NCBI RefSeq assembly: GCF_002920615.1
Contig: NZ_PQSU01000001.1
Span: 372,001 to 436,000 of the forward strand
Direction: 5' to 3'
DNA: 64,000 nucleotides
Origin: Streptomyces sp. Ru62
Lineage (GTDB): Bacteria > Actinomycetota > Actinomycetes > Streptomycetales > Streptomycetaceae
Shown here: positions 20,090-27,955 of the stretch, piece by piece
Position numbering within the stretch: the stretch's first letter is position 1
How the letters are laid out: the number at the start of each line of letters is the position of its first letter
Program-made: the position numbers and the translations under genes
Notes under the pieces: model-generated
Databases searched by the model: none
The model's input: the letters and a program-made list of their open reading frames with translations, nothing else
What the model was told of the DNA's origin: nothing

Positions 20090-20947
20090 GTGTCCGGGGC
20101 CGAGGGGGGAGCGGTGGCGTGGGGGGTTCTGCTCGGTCTGTGCTGTGTGGTGACGGGGGTCGCCGGCTGGTTCTTCCGCCGGGCGTACCGGCGCTGTGCG
20201 GAGGCGCCGGTGGGTGCGTGGCCGGAGGGTGTGGAGCTGGGTCTGTACGAGGTGGCGTTCCTCTCGGGCCGGGGTGAGTACGTCGCGCGGACGGCGATGG
20301 CGTCGATGCTGCTGGGCGGGCGGTTGTCGGTGCGGGACCGGGTGGTCACGATCACTGATCCGGTGCCGCGGGACGTGGTGGAGGCGGCTGTGATCGGGGT
20401 GCTCGGTGTGCGGCCGCGGCGCCGGGTGTGGCGGCGGATGGACCGGTTGGTGAGGCGTCCGGCGATCGATGCGGTTGGTGACCGTCTGGCGCAGTGGGGG
20501 CTGGTCGACGGCAGTCCGTCGCGGGTGCGGGCGTTCGATGCGGCCGACTTCCTGTTGTGGGTGGCTCACTGGGTGTCGGGGTTGCTGGGGGTGGCGGCGG
20601 TGGCTGTCGCGGCGGCGCAGGACGGGCCGGTGTGGGTCGTCCTGGCGGTCGTGGTGGTGGTGATGGTCGCCGGTGCGCGGGCTCATCGTCATGAGGGTGT
20701 GGGGTCCGGGTGGCTGTCGGAGGCGGGGCGGGCGGCGCTTGCCGCGCATGAGGCCCGGTTGCCGAGTGGGGTGTGGGCGCCGGAGGGGAACGACGGGCTT
20801 CGGGGGGAGGCGGCCGTGCGTCTGGGGAAGGCGGCTCGTGGCTGGATGTACGACGAGCTGGGGCGTCTGGAGGACGCGACGAGGTGGCCTTCGTCGGGGT
20901 CCACGGACCCCGGCTACGACGACCCGCCGGGGCTGGGCGGGCTGTAG
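20090..20947 (+). CDS. TIGR04222-type membrane protein
   Basis: A 285-residue membrane protein of unknown role. It starts with hydrophobic AWGVLLGLCCVVTGVAGWFF, then the family-like stretch VELGLYEVAFLSGRGEYVARTAM (residues about 47-69). A central hydrophobic pair (LLWVAHWVSGLLGVAAVAVAAA and VWVVLAVVVVVMVAGA) is followed by a polar tail. GTG at 20090 is the proposed start; a GTG at 20111 is possible. It stands between a histidine kinase and a toxin/immunity-domain cluster. The TIGR04222 assignment is from recalled motif similarity. Confidence 0.7.
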   Translation: MSGAEGGAVAWGVLLGLCCVVTGVAGWFFRRAYRRCAEAPVGAWPEGVELGLYEVAFLSGRGEYVARTAMASMLLGGRLSVRDRVVTITDPVPRDVVEAAVIGVLGVRPRRRVWRRMDRLVRRPAIDAVGDRLAQWGLVDGSPSRVRAFDAADFLLWVAHWVSGLLGVAAVAVAAAQDGPVWVVLAVVVVVMVAGARAHRHEGVGSGWLSEAGRAALAAHEARLPSGVWAPEGNDGLRGEAAVRLGKAARGWMYDELGRLEDATRWPSSGSTDPGYDDPPGLGGL

Positions 20948-20958
20948 GGACGCGGGTG

Positions 20959-21122
20959 CCGCGGGGCGTCGGCTCGGTGGTGCGGCGTGCCGGGGCGGTG
21001 TCGGTCGGTGGTGCGGCGTGCCGGGGCGGTGTCGGTCGGTGGTGGGGTGTGCCGGGGTGTCGGTCGGCGATGGGGCGTGTCCGCGGGGCGTCGGCTCGGT
21101 GGTGCGGCGTGCCGGGGCGGTG
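20959..21122. repeat. Direct repeats, 42-bp unit and 26-bp core
   Basis: A 42-bp sequence occurs identically at 20959-21000 and 21081-21122. Its 26-bp 3' core (starting CGGTGGTGCGGCG) recurs at 21006-21031, and a degenerate copy lies at 21037-21060. The array fills the 228-bp gap between the TIGR04222 gene and the convergent SUKH-3 gene. No coding potential is credible here. Confidence 0.8.
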
Positions 21123-21175
21123 ACGTGGCGGTGCCGTGTGCCGGGTGTCGGTCGGCGGTGGTGGGTGTCGGGGTG

Positions 21176-21670
21176 TCAGCCGGCCGTGAGGCGGACCGGT
21201 TGGATGCCGGTGACGAGGGTGGACAGGGCGTGGTCGATGTCGGGGCCGAGGTACCAGTCGCCGGTGTGGTCGATGGTGTAGACGCGGCCTTCGGCGTCGA
21301 TGGCGAGGAGGGCGGCGTTGTCGGTCTCCTCGCCGAGGGGGCTGAGTTCGGTGCCGAGGGCGCGGCCGAGGTCGCCGAGGGTGCGGGCGTGGTGGAGGCC
21401 GTGGAGGGGGTCGACGTGGAGGCCGGCGGGGGCGATCTGGCGGCCGGGGCCGGCGGGGGTGATGCTCAGGCCGCCGAATTCGGCCCAGGCTTCGACCGCG
21501 GCGGGGAACACGGTGTGCCGGTGTCCGGCGGGTGAGGTGTGTTCGCGCAGGGCGTCGGCCCAGATCTCGGCCTGCTTTATGTCCCAGCGTCCGGGTTGCC
21601 AGCCGGCGGCGCGCAGGGCGGCGTCGACGGGTACGGGGAAGCGCGTGGTCGAGGTGCGGTCGGGGTGCAT
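21176..21670 (-). CDS. SUKH-3 domain protein (immunity-family)
   Basis: A 164-residue protein fitting the SUKH-3 branch of the SMI1/KNR4 superfamily, whose bacterial members are mostly immunity proteins to toxin domains. Visible: AALRAAGWQPGRWDIKQAEIWADAL at the start, FPAAVEAWAEFGGLSI (the conserved EFGGL strand) in the middle, and DNAALLAIDAEGRVYTIDHTGDWYLGPDI near the end. It is encoded just downstream of a YwqJ-like deaminase on the same strand (58-bp gap), as expected for a toxin/immunity pair. Family call from motif memory. Confidence 0.75.
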   Translation of the reverse strand: MHPDRTSTTRFPVPVDAALRAAGWQPGRWDIKQAEIWADALREHTSPAGHRHTVFPAAVEAWAEFGGLSITPAGPGRQIAPAGLHVDPLHGLHHARTLGDLGRALGTELSPLGEETDNAALLAIDAEGRVYTIDHTGDWYLGPDIDHALSTLVTGIQPVRLTAG

Positions 21671-21728
21671 CTGCCCTTCGATCGTCGTGCGTGCTGGTGG
21701 TTCAGGTGGTGCCGGCGGCCGCCGGGGG

Positions 21729-22244
21729 TCAGTCGTCGGTGGCGGTGGGGTCGACGATGCGGACGCCGAAGTGGGCGCTGAGGGCGGTGCAGGCGCGGCA
21801 GGGGGCGGCGAAGCTGCCGTGGAGGGGGTCGCCGTCCTCGCGTATGCGGCGGGCGGTGAGTTTGGCGTGTTTGAGGGCTTTGCGGGCTTCGCCGTTGGTC
21901 ATGGGTCTGCGGGCGGCGCGTTTGCTGCGGGCGGCGTCGGCGGCGGCGATGTGCCGGGAGATGAGGATGGTCTCGGCGCAGCGGCCGGTGAAGCGGTCGC
22001 GTTGGTCGCTGGTGAGGGTGTCGAGGAAGTCCTGGACGAGGGGGTGCAGGGCCGGGGGCTGGTCGCTGCGGGCGGCGGTGCCGGTGAGTGTGGCGCCGCG
22101 GACGGAGAGGGCGGCGGCGACGGTGGGCAGGATGCCGTCGCGGCGGTGCCGGAGGGTGGGGGCGGGGGGTGTGTCGGTGCTGCTCCAGTCGATGCGAGGG
22201 TCGCCGGCCCGCACGTCGGTACCTCCGGTCTGCAGAGCATTCAT
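21729..22244 (-). CDS. YwqJ-like deaminase domain protein
   Basis: A 171-residue protein resembling the YwqJ branch of the deaminase superfamily, which is common as a toxin tip in polymorphic toxins. The zinc/catalytic pattern is visible as CAE at residues 89-91 and PCRAC at 148-152, with LSVRGATLTGTAARSDQPP and HPLVQDFLD upstream. There is no signal peptide, transmembrane segment or export domain, so it is probably cytoplasmic. ATG at 22244 with GGGAGGGA eight bases before it. Divergent from the WHH-SUKH gene; followed by the SUKH-3 gene. Confidence 0.7.
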   Translation of the reverse strand: MNALQTGGTDVRAGDPRIDWSSTDTPPAPTLRHRRDGILPTVAAALSVRGATLTGTAARSDQPPALHPLVQDFLDTLTSDQRDRFTGRCAETILISRHIAAADAARSKRAARRPMTNGEARKALKHAKLTARRIREDGDPLHGSFAAPCRACTALSAHFGVRIVDPTATDD

Positions 22245-22531
22245 GATCGTTCTTCCCTCCCCGGGCATCCCCCCGAAGGACACAGGGTGCCAAATGCCGT
22301 GGCTGGTGTGGAAGCTGGGGCGGTGCGACACGCCCGTGTCCGGGCGGGCTGTGACGGTGGGGTGACGGCTGGTCACGACGGTGCGGGGCGGGGGTGCCGG
22401 TGGGGGCCGACGGGTGCGGGGGTGGGGATGCGGTGGGCCGGTGACCGGGGTTGGCGTACCGCATAGGCTGTCGCCGTCCGCGATCGACACCGCCGTTCAG
22501 GCCAGAGAGAACGCCGCAGGGGGCAACCGCC

Positions 22532-23572
22532 ATGACGACAGGTCGGCTCGGGCTGGGTGCACCGCCCAGCGGCCAGGCCGGTGGACCAGCCGCGCCGCCG
22601 AACGCGGCCTACGCCGGGCAGGTCGTGCACTTTCCGGATCCGGTCCGGGCGGCACGTCACCCGAGAGGGGTACGGGTCGATGAGCGGGGTTACCCGGATT
22701 TCTCGCCGTACGCGCGCGTGGCGGTGGAGATCGCCGAGCCGCCGGAGGGTTTCGGGGTCGATGAACTGCGGCTGACGGACTACGTGTCGGCGAACGCGGC
22801 GTTGGCGGCGGCGGGGCATGAGTTGTGGGACACGGTGCCGGACGTGGCGACGCCGCACGGCTGGACGTGGCACCACGTGGCGGGTACGCGGCGGCTGGAG
22901 CTGGTGCCGGTCGAGGTGAAGGCACTGCTGCGGCATCACGGCGGGGTGGCGACGGCGCCGGTGGACCATGGCAAGCGCGGTACGCGGCCGTTGCAGGAGT
23001 CGCGGCCGGCGCACTTCGGGCTGCCGAAGTCGGGTGTGGCGGTGACGGAGGCGCAGGTGCAGGGCGTCGAGGAGGATCTCGGCTACCGGTTGCCGGGTGC
23101 CTACCGCTCGTTCCTGAAGGCGGCGGGCGGTTGCGCGCCGGTCGGCACGGCGCTGGACGCCGAGTTGGGGCTGCTGCTGGACCAGCCGTTCTTCACGGTG
23201 CGGGACGAGGCAGCGGTCAATGACCTGGTGTACGTGAACAAGTGCCTGCGTGACCATCTGACGAAGGACTACCTCGGGGTGACCTTCGTGCAGGGCGGGT
23301 TGCTCGCGGTGAAGGTGAAGGGCGAGCGGGTCGGTTCGGTGTGGTTCTGCGCGTACGACGATGTGCGGGACGTGGATCCGTCGTGGTCGCCGGCGGAGCG
23401 GGTGGAGCGTCTGCTGCTGCCGTGCGGCGACGACTTCGACGTGTTCCTGTCCCGGCTGGCCGGTAGTCCGCCGGAGTTGGAGACGGTGGCCCGTCTGATG
23501 GTGGACGGCGGTTTCGCCCGTGTCGTCCCGGTGTCTTCCGGCTCGGCGTCTTCCGGCCCGGTGGGGGAGTGA
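22532..23572 (+). CDS. WHH (HNH/endonuclease VII-type) nuclease fused to SUKH/SMI1 domain
   Basis: A 346-residue protein with two parts. Residues about 28-140 match the WHH toxin nuclease pattern: GYPDFSPYA, DYVSANAAL and then PHGWTWHHVAG with WHH at 113-115, followed by LVPVEVKALLRHHGG. Residues about 168-330 look like an SMI1/KNR4 domain: VTEAQVQGVEEDLGYRLPGAYRSFLKAAGG and a C-terminal strand-rich half. Toxin nuclease and immunity domain thus share one chain. No secretion signal is seen. ATG at 22532 with GCAGGGGG upstream. The next gene starts 10 bp downstream. Confidence 0.72.
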   Translation: MTTGRLGLGAPPSGQAGGPAAPPNAAYAGQVVHFPDPVRAARHPRGVRVDERGYPDFSPYARVAVEIAEPPEGFGVDELRLTDYVSANAALAAAGHELWDTVPDVATPHGWTWHHVAGTRRLELVPVEVKALLRHHGGVATAPVDHGKRGTRPLQESRPAHFGLPKSGVAVTEAQVQGVEEDLGYRLPGAYRSFLKAAGGCAPVGTALDAELGLLLDQPFFTVRDEAAVNDLVYVNKCLRDHLTKDYLGVTFVQGGLLAVKVKGERVGSVWFCAYDDVRDVDPSWSPAERVERLLLPCGDDFDVFLSRLAGSPPELETVARLMVDGGFARVVPVSSGSASSGPVGE

Positions 23573-24440
23573 GCTGCGAGCGATGGTGACGTACGCGCAG
23601 GCGCAGGAGCGCGCCGAGGAGTGGATCAACGGCGACGTGCCCGCGTACCAGCACCGTGAGGTGCGGGTGCGGGAGTTCGAGCTGGGGTTCGTGGTGTGGG
23701 GCGAGGACCGGGCGGAGGGTCCGCGTTCGGACGCGGGCGGCCAGCGGCTGGTCATCGCCCGGGACAGCGGGGAGGCGACGCTGTGGCCCGCGCTGCCGGT
23801 GGGTGAGGTGATCCGCCGGTACGAGGAGGAGTACGGCCGCGCGGAGGAGCCGCGGGACGCGGTGCTGGCACCTGCCGCGCGGTTGGACCTGAACCAGACG
23901 TCGTTCCTGCTGACTCCTCCGGAGTGGTTGCAGGAGGCGGCGGACAAACTGGGGCTGGGCGAGCGGCGAACGGAGGGGGCGGGTTCGCCGGTTCCGGGCG
24001 CCGGTCCGTCCGCTGATCAGGGTTCGGCGTCCGGCGGCGGCTCGGTTTCTGACGGTGCGCCGGCGGGCGGTACGGCTTCGGGCGTGCCTTCCTCGGGTGC
24101 TGCGGCCTCATCCGGTGGGGCCCGACCGGCGGAGACGCAGGCCGGGGTGCCCAGGGGAGCGGATGTGCCCGCGGGGGCCACGCCGTGGGCCGGTACCGAC
24201 ACGAACGCCGGGTCCGGTGAGGACGACCGGTCCGTGCCGCTGCCCGCGACGGTGTTCGCTCCGCCGTTGGGCGACGCGGACGAGGCGGCGCGTCCGCCCG
24301 CGGTCGCGCCGGACGCGCCGACCGCGTTGATGTCGGGCGGCAGCCAGTTGCCGCCGACGGCGGTCGCGCCGGCGCTCGATCTGCCGGGTGCGCAGGGCGG
24401 CGCGCCCGGGACGCCGGTCCCGCAGGGTGCGCAGGGCCTC

Positions 24441-24499
24441 GGACAGGGCAGCGTGCCCCCACCTCCGGCGGGCGCCGGACAGGGCAGCGTGCCCCCACC
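24441..24499 (+). repeat. 23-bp direct repeat in the linker region
   Basis: The sequence GGACAGGGCAGCGTGCCCCC followed by ACC occurs at 24441-24463 and again at 24477-24499. It encodes a duplicated Gln-Gly-Ser-Val-Pro segment in the proline-rich linker of the Imm35-deaminase-SUKH-4 gene. Confidence 0.8.
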
Positions 24500-24825
24500 G
24501 CCGGGCACGCCGGCGTACGGTCATCCGCACGTTCCGCCGGCTCCGGACACGCCCCCGGCGGGCGTACCGCCCTATCCGCCGGCGCAGGGCACTGCGCCCC
24601 CGCCCCCCGCGCCGGCCGGTGCGCCGGGCGCCCCGGCATACGGCTACCCGCAGGGGCCCGGTGCTCCGGGCTACGGCTATCCGCAGGCGCCGGGCGGTGC
24701 GCCGCAGCCCCCGGCGGCCCCGGGTGGACCGGGGCGGCGGCTCGCGCCGAACGCGGGGGAGATCGCGGACGCCGCGACGAGCAAGGCGGCGCCGCCGAAG
24801 AAGGGACGCGGTGGGTGGCGCGCCG

Positions 24826-25790
24826 CCTCCGCCGCCGGGCGCCCCGGGCACGCCGGGTGCGCGCCCGGGGAGCGCGGCGACACCGCCCCCGCCCGCCGAC
24901 GGGTACGTGCCGACGCGGCTCGTGCCGTCGCTCGGCCCGGAGAGCCCCGAGGCGCAGGGCGGTCAGGGGAACGCGGACGGGGCGCAGGCGCCGGGCGGTG
25001 TGCACCACGCGGCCACGGTCCTGGCCGACCCGAGCCGGCCGGCACAGCAGCCTCCGGGCGCCCCGGGTGCGCCGAACCCGTCCGGCGGCCCTGGGGCTCC
25101 GGGCGCTCCGGGCGTGCCGTCGGCCCCGGGGGCGTCGCAGCCTCCGGGTGTCCCGGGCATGCCGAACCCGTCCGGGGCCTCTGGGGCTGCGGGCGCACCC
25201 GGCATGCACAGTGCCCCGGGTGGCGCGCCGAACGTGCCGGGAGCACCCGGCGCCCCGGGGAGCCCCGGTGCGCCCCAGCCCCCGGCCACCCCGGGTCGTC
25301 CGGGCGCCGTCGGTGCCCCGCAGCCTCCGAGCGCTCCCGGAACCCCCGGAACCTCCTCTGCCCACGGCGGTGCCGTGCACCACGCGGAGACCGTCCTGGC
25401 CGCTCCCCCGGTGGCCGGGCCGGGCGTGCCCCCGCCGCCCGCCCCCGGGGCACCCGGCATGCCGGGTGCCCCGGGTGTGCCCCCGGCGCCGGGCGCCTCC
25501 GCCATGCCTCCCGGCGCTCCCGGTGCTCCGGGCGGTCAGCCGCCCATGCCGCCGGGTCCCGGCATGCCTCCCGGCGGCCCAGGCGCCCAGCCGCCCGCGC
25601 CTCCCGGTGCTCCGGGCGCCCCCGGCATGGGCCCCGGCGCTCCTGGTACCCCGGGCGCCCCCGGCATGGCTCCCGGTGCTCCCGGCGGTCAGCCGGCCAT
25701 GCCGCCGGGTCCCGGAATGCCCCCCAGCGCTCCCGGTGTCCAGCCCCCCATGCCTCCGGGCGGTATGCCTCCGGGTGTGCCCATGCCCGG
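24826..25790 (+). repeat. Collagen-like Gly-X-Pro repeat tract
   Basis: In the second frame this tract encodes about 320 residues of Gly-Ala-Pro, Gly-Val-Pro and Gly-Met-Pro triplets. It is interrupted by two similar islands, VHHAATVLADP and VHHAETVLAAP. At DNA level it is a long low-complexity run of GGCGCTCCCGGT-like units, prone to slippage and assembly error. It links the immunity and deaminase portions of the gene. Confidence 0.8.
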
Positions 25791-26832
25791 GCAGGGCTCG
25801 GCGTACGGGTATCCGCAGCAGGGGCAGCCGACGGTCGGTCCCGGTTATCAGGCCGTGCTGCGGTACCGCGCGCAGGACGGGTCCGAGCAGCAGTTGATCC
25901 GGCGTTCGGCGCCGGGGACGCCGCATCCGGAGTGGCAGATCTTCCATGAGCTGCGGGCCATGAACGTGCCGCCGGACCAGGTGCTGGAGCTGCACACCGA
26001 GCTGGAGTCGTGCGAGCTGCCGGGGGCGTACTGCGCGCGGATGATCCGGGAGCAGTGGCCGCAGGCGAGGATCGCGAGCATCGCGCCGTACGGCACGGAC
26101 CACGCGAGCCGGCAGCAGGGCATGCGGCAGTTGCTGGCGCACCAGGGCGAGTTGCACCAGGTGGCGGACGGTCCCGCACGGCCCGCGCCGGTGCGGGCGC
26201 CGCTGCCGCCGGTGCAGGCGGCGCCGCCGGTGCCCCCGGAGGGCATCGCGCAGGAGCTGGCCGGGGCGTTCGGGCCGGGGATCTTCCGGTTCGAGCAGCA
26301 GGCGGTGTCCCGGCAGGGCGTGCCGCCGATCGTGGCGCACACCCTGGTCGTGGCGGGGCTGCCGCTGGACATGGGCCCGTTCTTCTGGGCGCAGGCGCAG
26401 CCGGGCCGCCCGGTGCCGACGCTGGCGGAGCTGGCGGCGGAGCGCGGTGTGCGGCCGGCGGCGGACGCGGGGTCGTACCTCGTCATGGGTACCGACTTCG
26501 GCAAGGCGATTTGTGTGCAGTACGGGACGGCGAACATCGTGGCCGTGCCGGTGGAGGCGGGTCCGGGCGGTGCGCCGGTGCCGCCGCAGTTCGTGAACAC
26601 GGGGCTGCCGGAGTTCACCCGGTGTCTGGCGCTGCTGGGCCGGATGTGGCGGCTCAGGTACGGGCTGAACCAGGAGCAGGCGGGCCGCTGGACCGTCGAC
26701 TTCCAGGCGCAGCTGGCCGCCCTCGACCCGGCGGCGCTCGGTTCGCCGGAGAGCTGGTGGTCGGTGCTGCTGGAGCAGATGTGGGACGGGCTGTTGTAGC
26801 GCAGTCGCCGCCCGGCCGCCGGGTGTGAGCAT

Positions 26833-26865
26833 GCGGGCCCCGCACGTGTCGCGTGCGGGGCCCGC
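26833..26865 (+). terminator. Terminator after SUKH-4 gene
   Basis: Perfect 14-bp arms, GCGGGCCCCGCACG (26833-26846) and CGTGCGGGGCCCGC (26852-26865), with loop TGTCG, 34 bases after the stop. A direct repeat CCGTGAGGGGGCCG follows twice near 26875-26910. No gene is seen in 26866-27028. Confidence 0.8.
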
Positions 26866-27028
26866 CGCGTTGTCCGTGAGGGGGCCGGCGCGGGTCCGTG
26901 AGGGGGCCGTTCGGAGCGGTGGCGTGACGTGTCTGCGGAGTGTCGCGTTATGAACCCTTACTTCCCATCCATCAAGATATGCACGAAATCATCCTGTCGT
27001 GCAGGTCCGGTGGAGAGGGGTCCCCAGG

Positions 27029-27916
27029 GTGAGCAGCGCATCGATGCCACCGTACGGCTTCGCGACCGTCCGGGGGCGTGGCTACCGTCCCGACCAGGTC
27101 GAGGCGTTCCTGGAGGCGCTGTCCGAGGACCGGGACGCCGCCTGGGAGCGTGCCGCCCGGCTGACCGTGCTCGCCAAGGAGATGGGGGCGGAGGCCGCGC
27201 TGTTGCGCGAGGCCGTCGCCGAGCTCCCGCCGCAGACGTACGAGACGCTCGGGGAAGGCGCCCGCAAGTTGTACCAGTTCGTGCTCGACGAGGCGGCGGA
27301 CCTGCTGGAACGTACCCGGCGCGAGGCCGCGGAGGAGGTCGCGCGGGCCGAGGCGGACGCCGAGCGCGTACTTGAGGAGGCGCGGGAGGCGGCGGACGCG
27401 GTCCGCGCGGAGGCCGACGAACGCGCCCGTCAGTGGCTCCTCGCCGTGCAGGCCGAGGCCGAGGGCATCCGCGTGGGTGCCCGGCGCGCGGTGAAGTCGG
27501 GGCGCATGGAGGCGCTCGCGGAGTTGCGTGAGGCGCGCCGGCGCACCGAGGGCATGCTCGCCGAGCAGTCCCGGGAGCACGCCGCGCGCTGGGCCCGGGC
27601 GGAGCGGGAGGAGGCCGATCGGATGGCGGAGCTGGACGCCGGGCACGCCGAACGGGCGAGTCGGGCCGAAGCGGCGCTGGCGGAGGCCGAGCGTGCCCTC
27701 GTGGAGGCCGAGGAGTACGAGCGCCGCTCCCCGGAGGAGGCGAGCGCGCGTGCCGCGGAGATCATCGCCGAGGCGCGCGCGCAGGAGGAGCGCATCGCCG
27801 CGGAGACGGAACGGGTGCTGCGCGAGCACGGCGAGCTGTGGGACGACATGCAGGCGCACATGGACTCCGTGCGCGACACCCTCATCTCGCTGACCGGCAG
27901 GGTGGTCCTGGAGTAG
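27029..27916 (+). CDS. Coiled-coil protein (annotated in streptomycetes as cellulose-binding)
   Basis: A 295-residue, strongly charged, mostly coiled-coil protein. The N-terminus, YGFATVRGRGYRPDQVEAFLEAL, resembles the DivIVA-type N-terminal motif. The rest is long Ala/Glu/Arg heptad sequence (for example AEEVARAEADAERVLEEAREAADAVRAEADE). It ends LISLTGRVVLE. GTG at 27029 with GGAGAGGGG ahead. Similar streptomycete proteins are labelled cellulose-binding; a cytoskeletal or scaffold role like Scy/FilP is as likely (inference). Convergent with the symporter downstream. Confidence 0.75.
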   Translation: MSSASMPPYGFATVRGRGYRPDQVEAFLEALSEDRDAAWERAARLTVLAKEMGAEAALLREAVAELPPQTYETLGEGARKLYQFVLDEAADLLERTRREAAEEVARAEADAERVLEEAREAADAVRAEADERARQWLLAVQAEAEGIRVGARRAVKSGRMEALAELREARRRTEGMLAEQSREHAARWARAEREEADRMAELDAGHAERASRAEAALAEAERALVEAEEYERRSPEEASARAAEIIAEARAQEERIAAETERVLREHGELWDDMQAHMDSVRDTLISLTGRVVLE

Positions 27917-27922
27917 CCGTCC

Positions 27923-27949
27923 GGCCGGGCGCGCGGGGACGCGCCGGCC
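27923..27949. terminator. Hairpin between convergent genes
   Basis: GGCCGGGCGCG (27923-27933) and CGCGCCGGCC (27940-27949) pair over ten positions with one bulged G. It lies in the 39-bp gap between the coiled-coil gene and the convergent symporter and probably terminates both. Confidence 0.6.
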
Positions 27950-27955
27950 CTCCCG

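Larger units (their letters stand above)
23583..26799 (+). pseudogene. Imm35 - Pro/Gly-rich linker - deaminase - SUKH-4 protein, frameshifted
   Basis: An apparently single gene broken by a one-base shift. From ATG 23583 the first frame gives an Imm35/YrhB-like immunity domain (residues 1-85: YAQAQERAEEWINGD...IARDSGEATLWPALPVGEVIRRYEEEYG), then a Pro-rich linker to about 24813. The protein-like sequence then moves to the next frame (GAPPPPPGAPGTPG onward) with no stop until 26799. It carries collagen-like repeats, a deaminase-like motif (HTELESC...YCARMI at about 25992-26040) and a C-terminal SUKH-4 domain (about 26241-26796, ending ESWWSVLLEQMWDGLL). One extra G in GGTGGGTGGC (24810-24819) would explain it. 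Sequencing error, true mutation or recoding are all possible. About 1,070 residues if joined. Confidence 0.65.

Noticed and set aside
24815..25949. Continuation of the first Imm35 frame to a stop at 25949 as the real protein
   Set aside because: After about 24813 this frame becomes Arg/Gly/Ala shadow sequence while the neighbouring frame carries protein-like repeats and the conserved C-terminal domains.
23752..26832. 1,026-codon minus-strand frame over the Imm35/SUKH-4 gene
   Set aside because: Arg/His/Gly-rich composition and no motifs; the plus strand has recognisable domains on both sides of the frameshift.
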